Shown: positions 29,801-37,511 of the stretch, piece after piece
How the letters are laid out: each line of letters starts with the position of its first letter
How positions within the stretch are numbered: the stretch's first letter is position 1
NCBI GenBank assembly: GCA_965203045.1
Contig: OZ241850.1
Location: 1,178,001 to 1,242,000 of the forward strand
Reading direction: 5' to 3'
Length of the DNA stretch: 64,000 bases
Source: G965203045 sp965203045
GTDB taxonomy: Bacteria > Pseudomonadota > Gammaproteobacteria > PS1 > Pseudothioglobaceae
The notes under the pieces: model-generated
Told to the model about the DNA's origin: nothing
Database searches by the model: none
Seen by the model: only the letters and a program-made list of their open reading frames with translations
Program-made: the position numbers and the translations under genes

Positions 29801-32800
29801 TTTGCTGATGGCGTTGGCACTACATCCAAGTTTCAAATTCCGACTGGTGTTGCAATTGATGCTCTCGGTAATATTATTGTTGCTGATAGCGGTAATAATC
29901 GTATTCGTAAAATTGATAGAAATGACTACCTTTTAGGCACTTATCCTAGCTGTGGTGATATTGGCATTTATAGTTTAGAACTTATTGTTAGTGATGGCGA
30001 ATTTCAAGATTCGCAAAGTTTTGATATTACTGTGGTAGATGATGGTAGTTGTGGTGCCATTCCAACTGGGTTAGCGCTGAGCACTACTACCATTGTTGAA
30101 AATATCTTAGCAAATAGCATTATTGCCACTATTGACGCCACTGCAACTAATTCACTAGATGTTTTTGAATTTAGTATTGTTGGCGGCAGAGATAGCGCTA
30201 GTTTTAGCATTAGTAGCGGTAATCAATTAGTTATTAACCATAGCCCTAACTTTGAAGCCCAAAGCAGTTATGAAATTATTATTGGTGTTAGTGATACTAT
30301 ACATTTAGTAACTAAGACCTTTAATATTGATGTTAGTAATATTAATGAATTTTCCCCTATTTTTACTAGTGCTCCAATTACTAGTGTTAGAGTTAATAGT
30401 TTATACCAATATGATTTAAGCGCCAGTGATGTTGATGGTAGTAGCTTTGTTTTTAGCGTTGCCACAGCTACTGAATTACCAGACTGGTTAGCTATTGGTG
30501 CATTTGTAACAACTTTGGCAGGAGATGGTTTACGAGATAGTGATGATGGCGCTACTAGCACAGCTAGCTTTAGTCTTCCAAGGGGTGTTGCAATTGATGC
30601 TCTCGGTAATATTATTGTTGCTGATAGCAACAATCATCTTATTCGTAGTATTAGCCCAAGTGGGACAGTAACCACTATTGCTGGTAGTGGCCCTGGCTCT
30701 GATGATGGCGCTACTAGCACAGCTACCTTTTTTTTCCCAACATATATTGCAATTGATGCTCTCGGTAATATTATTGTTGCTGATAGGGGTAATCACCGCA
30801 TTCGTAACATTAGTCCAGACGGCATGGTAACCACTGTTGCTGGTAGCAGTCAGGGTTCTGCTGATGGCGCTACTAGCACAGCTGAGTTTAGCAATCCGTC
30901 TGGTGTTGCAATTGATGCTCTCGGCAATATTATTGTTGCTGATAGCGGCAATCGTCGCATTCGTAGCATTAGCCTAGGTGGGACAGTAACAACTATTGCT
31001 GGTAGTGTTTTTGGTTTTGCTGATGGCGCTAGCGCCACAGCTATGTTTAGTGATGTAAGGGGTGTTGCAATTGATGCTCTCGGTAATATTATTGTTGCTG
31101 ATGGCACCAATTACCGCATTCGTAGCATTAGCCTAGGTGGGACAGTAACCACTATTGCTGGTAGTGTTTTTGGTTTTGCTGATGGCGCTAGCGCCACAGC
31201 TAAATTTGGTGGTTTATCTGGTGTTGCAATTGATGCTCTCGGTAATATTATTGTTGCTGATGGCACCAATCACCGCATTCGTAGCATTAGCCCAGATGGC
31301 TTAGTAAGCACTGTTGCCGGTAGTAGTGTTGATTTTAATGATGAAGGTTTTGTTGATGGTATTGGTAGTAGTGCCAAATTTAACAGCCCGCTCGGTGTTG
31401 CAATTGATGCCAACGATATTATTGTTGTTGATACCATTAATGACAGCATTCGTAAAATTGACAGAAGTAATCTTCTAGGCACTCCTCTTAAGTGTAGTGA
31501 TATTGGTATTTATAATTTAGAACTTATTGTTAGTGATGGCGAGCTTCAAAGTTCACAAAGTTTTACTATTAGAGTTATGAGTGACAGCAGTTGTATTTTA
31601 GTAGCTCCATTTATCTTTGATGCAGTGAGTGATGTTGCCTTAGGCGCAACCATTACTTCTAATGCTATTATAGTTGCTACCAATACCCAAGACTTACAAA
31701 GCACATTTACTATTAGTATTGAAGGCAGCAACGCGCGCTATTCTATTAACGGCGGTAGTTATACAGATGCAAGCGGGGTGGTTAGTGTTGGCGATAATGT
31801 TAGGGTGCAAATTGTAGCCAGTAACCAACTAAATACCGCAAAAACAGCAACTGTTAGCATACGTAATATTGCATCTGCATTTACTATTACCACCACCAAC
31901 TTGATAATTGTTGGCGGCGATAGCACAGTTAGTTACAACAATCTTCCAATTACTATTGATGCTACCAGCAATGATAGCCAAACAATACCGATAACTTGGA
32001 CTTCTAGCGCTACGAGTGTTGTAAGTTTTGACGACCCAAATATTGGCTTAATTACTATTGTTGGTGTTGGTAGTGCTTTAATTACTGCAAGGCGGGGCGA
32101 TGATGAGAGTAGTATAATTTTTACCGTAGAGCCCTTAACTCTGACCCCAACCTTTGCTAGCCCACAAAGCTTTATCTACAACACCAATACAAGAACTGTG
32201 GTCGCAACTATTACCAGTGGCATAGTTAGCACTGATGATATTGGCCTAACTATAAGCGGTGTAACAACTGCAACAGATGTTGGCAACTATAATATAGGCT
32301 TAAATCTAATAGGCGCCTCCACCCCCAACTACCGCTTAAGCACAACTACTCTTAGTTGGTCAATTATAAAAGCAGACCAAATGTTAACTTATACAAGCGA
32401 TATTATATCAATAGACTACAAGCCTAATAATGCTACTGCTACAAGTCAAGACCTAACTGGAGCACAGACCACTATTAGCTACACCACTAGTCCAACTACC
32501 AATGATGTTGTAACTATTGATGATAGTGGTATTATTACTATCTTAAATACTGGTTCAGTAGTTATTATAGCAAGTGCCGTTGAGACTAATAACTACAATC
32601 CCAGAGCTGCTAGTTATCTACTTACCATTAATCTCATTGACCAAACAGGCTTTACTATTGTACTTAGTAGTCCCTTAGAACTAGAAGCCACCACAACTGC
32701 AACTGTAAGCGGGGGACAAAGCACAGGCGCTATTAGTTTTACCTCCAGCAACCCAATTGTTGCAACCATTGACCAAGATGGTTTAATTAGTGTGCAAAGC

Positions 32801-35800
32801 TTAGGAACTACTACTATTATGGCAACCAGAGCTGGGGATAGAAATTATAATGATATTAGCGCTAGCGCTTTATTAACGGTAGTAGAGATAGATATCACCC
32901 CAGATGCTTTTAGCTTTAGCGCACTAGTAAATGCAGAACCAAATACACTAATTAGCTCTAATATAGCAACCATTACCGGTTTTGACAGCACTCTTAGTAT
33001 TCGTATTGAAGGTGGTTCTTATACCGTAGGCGCTAGTGAGCCTACCGCAGCTGAGGGCGTAATTACCGCAGGCGCTACTATTACTGTTCAAGTTTTATCT
33101 AGTAGTGAGTTTGACACTCAAACTATTGCTACCTTAACCGTAGGTTATGGTGGTGGCACAACAAGTGCAATATTTAGTGTTACCACCAGACTTGACCCAG
33201 CTATAACTCCTAACTCTATTACCCTAACCTTAAGCGCGACCACTACTATTGCTGATAATACTATAACTGTTACTGTAAGTGCTAGTAATTCTAGCGGGGC
33301 AATTGATATCGCTGAATTAGTGGCAACTGTAGTCTTAGCAGGCGCTGCTGTTTCAACTAATGGCAATGAGATTACCTACACCCCTAGTGCTGCTGGCAAT
33401 GAAACTATTAGTGTTATTAGTATAAATGGTATAGATGTTAGCGGTATTAGTGGCAGTAGCGCTACATTTGAGGTTACCCACGGCGCGCTTACTAGAATTG
33501 AACTAGAGCCACAAAACCCCACTTTTTTGGTAAATGGTGTAGATACAACTGGCGTTACAATTACTGTCACTCTATATGATGCAAATAATAATTTGGTATT
33601 AACTGATACAGCTATTAGGTTTGCAGCATTAGGAGGAGGAGGTTTTGAAACTAAAAATGGTAGGGCTTTAAGCGGAACAGGAACTGTTGAAGTACTTGAA
33701 AGTGAGCAAAGAACAGGCATTGTTACTATTGTGGCTGGCGCTATATCTGCTACGACCACTGTTACTAGTGTTGAGATAGCAAATATAGGCTTTGTGGGCA
33801 TTAGCAATACTAACACTGATAGCCCTATAACTATTACTATAAGTGCTACTGATTCTGTCGGTGATACAATTGATATTAGTGAATTAGAGGCAACTGTAGT
33901 CCTAGCAGATGCTTCTATCTTAATTAGTAGTAACCAAATAACCTACATCCCCAGCATTATTGGCACTGAAACTATTAGCGTTACTAGCATAAATGGTTTA
34001 GATGTTAGTAGTATTATTGGTAGTAGTGCTACATTTAATATAACTCGTAGCACGCTTACCAGAATTGAATTAGAACCATCACCTCAGACTATAATAGTTA
34101 ATTATAGTGCTATTGCCAGTGTTACCTTGTTTGGTATTAACAATAACCTATTCTTAGCCCCAACTACACTAACTGTTAATATAGAAGGGCCTTTTACTAT
34201 TTCCTCTACAACTATTATTAGCTCTGCTGGCAGGGCATTTATTGTGGTAGAAGCAATTGCTGTTGGTGTTGGTACTCTTACTATTAGTATCAATGATATA
34301 TTTACCACAACTACTATTACTGCTACTGCTGTTGAACCACTAATTATTATTGGTGGCGATATAACTGCTATCTATGGTGATGACGCCATTAGCATTACTA
34401 GTCAAGGTGGCAACCCAGCACAACCAATCACTTGGACTTCTAGCACCCCCACTATTGCTACCATTGATGAAAATAGTGGTGTTGTAACAATTATAGATAT
34501 TGGCACTACTACTATCACTGCTAGTAGAGGTAGCAGTCAAGTTAGTATTAGCCTATTGGTAAATCCTAGACAACTTGGGCTTAGTGTTGGTCCAACTGAT
34601 ACTCTTGTCTTTAACAATACTAGCCAAACTATAGCAGTTAGCCTAACTAATGCTGTTGAGGACGATATCAACAGTGGTGCTATTAGCCTAACTATAAGCG
34701 GTGACCAAACTGCGATAAATGCTGGCAGCTATCAATTTAGTGTCTCTATTAGTGGTAGCGCTAGTCCAAACTACATATTTGCCCCAACAACTATTAGCTG
34801 GGTAGTAGACCCAGCTCGGCAATCTGAACTAGATATTACCAATAATGCCACCAGACTTATGGTAGGACAAACAACCACTGCAACTGCTACTAATGACCAA
34901 CCACAAGGCACACTAACAATCACCTCTAGTGAGGCTGGTATTGCCACAATTAATGGTAGCACCATAACCGCTATTAATATTGGCATAACTACTATTACCA
35001 TCACCAAACAAGTGGCTAACCACAACAACATCAGCGCCAGTTATCAACTACTAGTTATCCAAAATACCACAACCCCTATTGATGCTGGTGATGATAGGGC
35101 TGCCACCTATATCCCTAGTGGTATTCTAAGTCCTCAAATACCAACCAATGCCCAAGACAGAGTAATTAGCTATGCCATAAACCCAATAGCTAGTGATGTT
35201 GTAACTATTGATAGCAATAGCGGTGCTATCACCATTATAAATGTTGGCACAGTCAATATTATAGCCAGTGCCGCAACAACTACTAATTATGCCGCATCAA
35301 CCGATACCTACCTACTAACTATTAACCAAGCAGCCCAAGACCCATTTACCATCACCGCTAGCGATACCCTAACATTTGGCGCAACGAATGCTATTGCGAT
35401 AGTAGACCCGGGTAGTGGTGATGGGACTATTACTTATGAATCCAACAATATAGCAATTGCAACCATTACCAACAATGGCATCATTACCGCAACTGGTGTA
35501 GGTGAGGCTATAATTACCGCAACCAGAGATGGCGGTAGAAACTACCTTAACACTAGTGCTACCCACTCACTAATAGTTGAAAGAGCTAACCAAGCTAATT
35601 TTGTAATCAGCGGCAGCTCAACCTTAACAAATGCTCAAACCAGTTTTGTAACCGCAACTGGTGGTAGTGGCACAGGGACTATTAGTTTTAGTTCTAGCAA
35701 CCCAGATATTGCAACTATTAGCCAAAGTGGTGTCATTACTGCACAAAGCTTAGGCACTACTACTATTAGCGCTACCAAAAGTGGTGGGGATAACTATCGT

Positions 35801-37180
35801 GATATTAGTGATAGTTATCTACTAACTATTATCAATACCACCCCCACTGTTACAAACCTTATACCAAACCAAATCGCCTCATTAGGAAACTTATTTACTC
35901 TTATTATCCCAGCTAATACATTTAATGATGCCAACGGCGATACCTTAACTATTAGTGTTTCTGCTTTGCCACCTAGCTTAACTTTTGATGGTATTAACAG
36001 CATTACTGGTATTCCAGCAACAGTAGGAGTTTCAGATATAACTGTCACCGCTGATGATGGTAATGGGGCTATGGTTAGCACTAGCTTTAGCTTAACAGTT
36101 AGTGATGACTTTATTATTGTTGGCAATAATCCAAGAAATGTTGTCTATGGCGCTGCTAGTCAAAACATCATAGCCCAAGGTGGGGCTAGTCTAACTGGGG
36201 CAATAACTTTTGTCTCTAGCACTCCAAGTATTGTTAACTTTGGTGATGCAAACATAGGCGTATTAGCTATATTAGGCGCTGGGACTGCAATTATAACTGC
36301 CACCAGAGAGGGCACAGGCGAACAAGCAAGTGTTAGCTTTATTGTTAGTCCAAGGACCATCACCCCCACCTTTGCCGGCTCACAAACATTTATCTATAAC
36401 ACCAACATAAGGACTGTACTTGCAACTATTACCAGTGGCATAGTAGGTACTGATGATGTTAGCCTTGCTATAAGTGGGGCAACCGCAACAGATGTTGGCA
36501 ACTATAATATAGGCTTAGCGCTAACAGGCGCCTCTAGCCTCAACTACCTTTTAAGCACAACTACTCTTAGCTGGTCAATTATAAAAGCAAACCAAACAGA
36601 ATTTACTATTATGATTAGTAGCGCTTTAGCGCTAGGAGCGACCACAATTGCGACTGCAAGCGGCGGACAAGGCACAGGAGTTGTTAGCTTTGCTTCTAGT
36701 AACCCAACTATTGCAATTATTAGCCAAGACGGCTTAATTACTGCGCAAAACTTAGGCACTACTACTATTACCGCAACCAAAGCAGGCGATAGCAACTACA
36801 ATGATATTAGCACTAGCACCTTATTAGAAGTAATTCCTCGCTTTAATTTAGATATTGACGGTGATGGCAGTAGGCTAACTACTACTGATGGTATTTTAAT
36901 CCTTAGGTATTTAACAGACCCTAGAACATTTACCACCACTGGCGCAACTACAACAAATGCAACAATGGACGCGCAGACTATTGAAAATAGTTTAGAAGCT
37001 GCTTATCAGAATAATATTTTAGATGTTGACAACAGTGGAACAACAGAAGCAAGCAGTGATGGTATGTTAATTATGCGCTATCTAGCAGACCAAGAAAATC
37101 TTAACACCACAGGCGCCACTACGACTACAAGCACAGATATAGATACAATTACTCTCAACTTGCAAAACATATACCAATGA
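23852..37180 (+). CDS. Giant secreted protein 2: five NHL propellers nested in Ig-like folds, BIG1/BIG2 stalk, dockerin-like C-terminus
   Basis: The 4,442-residue product has a signal peptide (MRTILSKLAAIVLFLLSSLS, cleavage near ITANT). A beta module (PFSFTAIVNTTPNTLITSN) follows, and recurs near residue 3,020. Then come five similar units of about 500-520 residues. Each has a He_PIG start (YQYDLDASDAD ... LPDWLAI), a six-bladed NHL propeller, the He_PIG end (TPACSDIGMHNLALIVSDGE) and a cadherin-like repeat (FSIVGGRDSASFSI ... DVNDVSPIF). After residue 2,560 come BIG2/MBG modules, an invasin-like BIG1 pair (about 3,120-3,490, TRIELEP) and the BIG2/MBG stalk shared with giants 1 and 3. Two dockerin-type loops close the protein (from about residue 4,330, DIDGDGSRL and SDGMLIMRYL). 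It is a single uninterrupted frame. It is probably a secreted or surface protein; ligand unknown. Confidence 0.88.
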   Translation: MRTILSKLAAIVLFLLSSLSITANTDPFSFTAIVNTTPNTLITSNIATISGFDSTVSIRIEGGSYTIGDSVPTTTEGVITAGATVTIQVLSSSEFNTQTVATLTVGSGVSLTRAIFSVTTRPPPRTPVFTTVKVNGLYQYVLSASDADSANLEFSVATNTDLPSWLGIGLVITTLAGDGLEGRDNGATSTASFNSLARIAIDAGGNIIIADSNNHRIRSITPEGIVSTIAGSGSSGLVNGASATAKFSFPTGVAIDASGNIIIADTFNHRIRSINPHGIVNTIAGTGLIGATSGDFADGASATARFNFPRGVAIDASGSIIVADSGNNRIRSIALDGMVRTTAGGIAGSVNGPSNTAKFNNPFSVAIDNGGNIVVADTSNHLIRNISLNRVVSTIAGSGTGFVDGASATAKFSFPTGVAIDASGNIFVADRDNHRIRSIAIDGIVGTIAGIGQGFADGVDSNAQFDSPFDVAIDASGNIVVADRDNQRIRKIDRNISLAGIPPDCDDIGIYNLVLIVSDGEFQDLQSFDITVVDDGSCGVIPTNLALSATNVIENIATNSIIATISADDSDNPASLSFSIVGGRDSASFSIIAGNQLVINHSPDFEAQNSYEIIIAVSDTMHQLIKTFNIGVNDVNDVSPIFTSVPITRVRVNSLYQYDLDASDADSSNLVFSVSLDTELPDWLAIDAVVTTLAGNGLFGSDDGASATAKFSSLEGVAIDTSGNIIVVDRDNHRIRSISPDGMVSTFAGGGPGSVDGASATAQFRFPSGIVIDASGNIIVADSGNHRIRKITSAGTVSTIAGGGLGSVDGASATAQFRSPFGITIDASGDIIVADNNNHRIRRITPGDMVSTIAGGSGGFINGASATAQFNFPTGVAVDTLGNIIVADSSNNNIRSISTGGIVSTFAGVGEGFVDGASATAKFSSPAGIAVDALGNIIVADDGNHSIRSISTGGVVTTIAGSIRGFTNGIGSNAQFSNPFDIAIDSNNDIIVADRNNYSVRKIDRNKVIVGTPACSDIGMHNLALIVSDGELQGLQSFDITVADDGSCGFIPTNLALSTTNVIENTATNSIIATISADDSDNPASLSFSIVGGRDSASFSISAGNQLVIDHSPDFEAQNSYEIIIAVSDVIHQLTKTFNIGVNDVNDVSPIFTSIPITSARVNSIYQYNLDIIDVDSTNFIFSAASSTELPSWLAIDVAVSTLAGNGLAGRNNGATNTATFNFPLGVAIDAFGNIIVADTNNDLIRSISSEGIVSTIAGSETGFLDGASATAQFDDPSGVAVDALGNIIVADSNNNRIRKITPNGIVTTIAGSGGADAIDGASATASFDSPSAVAIDSSGDIIVADRANNLIRSISGGIVSTIAGGGGVFSFPTGVAIDALGNIIVADAFNSRIRSIASDGTVTTIAGSGFGSADGASATAQFSTPRGVAIDALGNIIVADQNNDRIRRIAPDGTVSTIAGGTFGFVNGPSNTAKFDLPFSVAIDAIGNIIVADSGNNSIRKIYRNSLVGTPACGDIGMHNLALIVSDGELQDLQSFDITVADDGSCGVAPVSLTLSTTTIVENILADSIIATISATATNPLGVFEFSIVGGRDSASFSITSGNQLVIDHSPDFETQNSYEIIIAVSDAMHQLTKTFNIGVSDVNEVTPVFTSVPITSVRVNSLYQYGLDASDIDSDNLAFSIAPNTALPSWLAVGIAVTTLAGDGSTGNNNGATGTASFNNPRDVAIDALGNIIVADRVNNSIRSITPEGTVTTIAGTISTDFVDGASATARFRRPTGVAIDTSGNIIVADSDNHSIRSISPEGIVSTIAGDGLGSFMNGASPTARFNGPGGVAVDASGNIIIADSINTAIRSISLDGTVTTIAGISTGLGSGDFVDGASATARFRFPSDVAIDASGNIIIADSFNNAIRSINASSVVTTIAGSRTSGFADGATNTARFDRPFGVAIDASGNIIVADSNNHSIRNISPDGMVTTIAGSDTPSFADGVGTTSKFQIPTGVAIDALGNIIVADSGNNRIRKIDRNDYLLGTYPSCGDIGIYSLELIVSDGEFQDSQSFDITVVDDGSCGAIPTGLALSTTTIVENILANSIIATIDATATNSLDVFEFSIVGGRDSASFSISSGNQLVINHSPNFEAQSSYEIIIGVSDTIHLVTKTFNIDVSNINEFSPIFTSAPITSVRVNSLYQYDLSASDVDGSSFVFSVATATELPDWLAIGAFVTTLAGDGLRDSDDGATSTASFSLPRGVAIDALGNIIVADSNNHLIRSISPSGTVTTIAGSGPGSDDGATSTATFFFPTYIAIDALGNIIVADRGNHRIRNISPDGMVTTVAGSSQGSADGATSTAEFSNPSGVAIDALGNIIVADSGNRRIRSISLGGTVTTIAGSVFGFADGASATAMFSDVRGVAIDALGNIIVADGTNYRIRSISLGGTVTTIAGSVFGFADGASATAKFGGLSGVAIDALGNIIVADGTNHRIRSISPDGLVSTVAGSSVDFNDEGFVDGIGSSAKFNSPLGVAIDANDIIVVDTINDSIRKIDRSNLLGTPLKCSDIGIYNLELIVSDGELQSSQSFTIRVMSDSSCILVAPFIFDAVSDVALGATITSNAIIVATNTQDLQSTFTISIEGSNARYSINGGSYTDASGVVSVGDNVRVQIVASNQLNTAKTATVSIRNIASAFTITTTNLIIVGGDSTVSYNNLPITIDATSNDSQTIPITWTSSATSVVSFDDPNIGLITIVGVGSALITARRGDDESSIIFTVEPLTLTPTFASPQSFIYNTNTRTVVATITSGIVSTDDIGLTISGVTTATDVGNYNIGLNLIGASTPNYRLSTTTLSWSIIKADQMLTYTSDIISIDYKPNNATATSQDLTGAQTTISYTTSPTTNDVVTIDDSGIITILNTGSVVIIASAVETNNYNPRAASYLLTINLIDQTGFTIVLSSPLELEATTTATVSGGQSTGAISFTSSNPIVATIDQDGLISVQSLGTTTIMATRAGDRNYNDISASALLTVVEIDITPDAFSFSALVNAEPNTLISSNIATITGFDSTLSIRIEGGSYTVGASEPTAAEGVITAGATITVQVLSSSEFDTQTIATLTVGYGGGTTSAIFSVTTRLDPAITPNSITLTLSATTTIADNTITVTVSASNSSGAIDIAELVATVVLAGAAVSTNGNEITYTPSAAGNETISVISINGIDVSGISGSSATFEVTHGALTRIELEPQNPTFLVNGVDTTGVTITVTLYDANNNLVLTDTAIRFAALGGGGFETKNGRALSGTGTVEVLESEQRTGIVTIVAGAISATTTVTSVEIANIGFVGISNTNTDSPITITISATDSVGDTIDISELEATVVLADASILISSNQITYIPSIIGTETISVTSINGLDVSSIIGSSATFNITRSTLTRIELEPSPQTIIVNYSAIASVTLFGINNNLFLAPTTLTVNIEGPFTISSTTIISSAGRAFIVVEAIAVGVGTLTISINDIFTTTTITATAVEPLIIIGGDITAIYGDDAISITSQGGNPAQPITWTSSTPTIATIDENSGVVTIIDIGTTTITASRGSSQVSISLLVNPRQLGLSVGPTDTLVFNNTSQTIAVSLTNAVEDDINSGAISLTISGDQTAINAGSYQFSVSISGSASPNYIFAPTTISWVVDPARQSELDITNNATRLMVGQTTTATATNDQPQGTLTITSSEAGIATINGSTITAINIGITTITITKQVANHNNISASYQLLVIQNTTTPIDAGDDRAATYIPSGILSPQIPTNAQDRVISYAINPIASDVVTIDSNSGAITIINVGTVNIIASAATTTNYAASTDTYLLTINQAAQDPFTITASDTLTFGATNAIAIVDPGSGDGTITYESNNIAIATITNNGIITATGVGEAIITATRDGGRNYLNTSATHSLIVERANQANFVISGSSTLTNAQTSFVTATGGSGTGTISFSSSNPDIATISQSGVITAQSLGTTTISATKSGGDNYRDISDSYLLTIINTTPTVTNLIPNQIASLGNLFTLIIPANTFNDANGDTLTISVSALPPSLTFDGINSITGIPATVGVSDITVTADDGNGAMVSTSFSLTVSDDFIIVGNNPRNVVYGAASQNIIAQGGASLTGAITFVSSTPSIVNFGDANIGVLAILGAGTAIITATREGTGEQASVSFIVSPRTITPTFAGSQTFIYNTNIRTVLATITSGIVGTDDVSLAISGATATDVGNYNIGLALTGASSLNYLLSTTTLSWSIIKANQTEFTIMISSALALGATTIATASGGQGTGVVSFASSNPTIAIISQDGLITAQNLGTTTITATKAGDSNYNDISTSTLLEVIPRFNLDIDGDGSRLTTTDGILILRYLTDPRTFTTTGATTTNATMDAQTIENSLEAAYQNNILDVDNSGTTEASSDGMLIMRYLADQENLNTTGATTTTSTDIDTITLNLQNIYQ
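24362..31470 (+). repeat. Thirty NHL blades in five six-bladed propellers (giant 2)
   Basis: The propellers span about 24362-25336, 25918-26880, 27448-28370, 28945-29925 and 30505-31470. The blade consensus is GVAIDALGNIIVADSNN then HRIRSISPDG, followed by VSTIAG and DGASATAKF, about 53 residues per blade. Counting the AIDxxGNIIVAD core gives exactly six per propeller in all five. NHL propellers are protein, carbohydrate or nucleic-acid binding platforms. In propeller 5, blades 3 and 4 are offset by 159 bases with near-identical DNA (30962 and 31121), so blade conversion or duplication is recent. Confidence 0.9.
34340..36600 (+). repeat. Shared BIG2/MBG stalk block present in all three giant genes
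   Basis: The block beginning GGDITAIYGDDAISITSQGG and running through QSELDITNNATRLMVGQ and FVSSTPSIVNFGDANIG occurs here in giant 2, at about 19710-21960 in giant 1 and at about 45345-47600 in giant 3. Its first part also occurs at about 43245-43700 in giant 3. The DNA is largely identical between the three genes, so this block has been exchanged or duplicated across the cluster. Confidence 0.8.
36841..37177 (+). other. Dockerin-like C-terminal domain of giant 2
   Basis: The last 112 codons encode two Ca-loop-plus-helix motifs: DIDGDGSRL followed by TTDGILILRYL, and DVDNSGTTEAS followed by SDGMLIMRYL. The spacing of acidic residues and the following hydrophobic-Arg helix match dockerin type I F-hands. 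The equivalent domain ends giant 3 (48859-49184) and the frameshifted piece of giant 1 (23224-23562). Dockerins normally bind cohesins, and no cohesin-like domain is recognisable in the window. Confidence 0.7.
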
Positions 37181-37452
37181 ATTTAGCTAATGTTTTTGTT
37201 AGTAAAATTCAGATAGTTAGTAATTATTATCTCTTTACTTATTTTTTTACTAACTTTGTTACCTTAGCGTGCATTCCATATTAACACCTTTAATTAAATA
37301 ATTAATATTAAGCGATACTAATCGTCTATTATGCTTAGTTATTAGTAGATTTCAAAAAGTTGAAAAAAATTACCTAACACCTTAGTAAGCACCATCGTAT
37401 TTGAATTTTATTATAGTATGATAAAATCATAAAGTTATGCGGTAAAAACTAA

Positions 37453-37480
37453 TTTAATTATCTAGCACTGGCTGTATAAT
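37453..37480 (+). promoter_or_regulatory. Promoter of giant gene 3, paralogous to that of giant 1
   Basis: TTTAAT (37453-37458) and TATAAT (37475-37480) have a 16-base spacer within the text CACTGGCTGTATAATTA that is also upstream of giant 1. The chosen ATG at 37512 is 37 bases past the start of the -10 box, the same spacing as in giant 1. The gap 37181-37484 otherwise holds no gene. It shares short stretches with the gap before giant 1 and the gap after giant 3. Confidence 0.6.
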
Positions 37481-37511
37481 TACATTGTTTTTGAATAAAT
37501 TATTGTTAATA

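Noticed and set aside
24362..31470. Possible CRISPR array from regularly spaced repeats
   Set aside because: The repeats are about 159 bases, coding, in frame, and match NHL blades; there are no short constant repeats with unrelated spacers.
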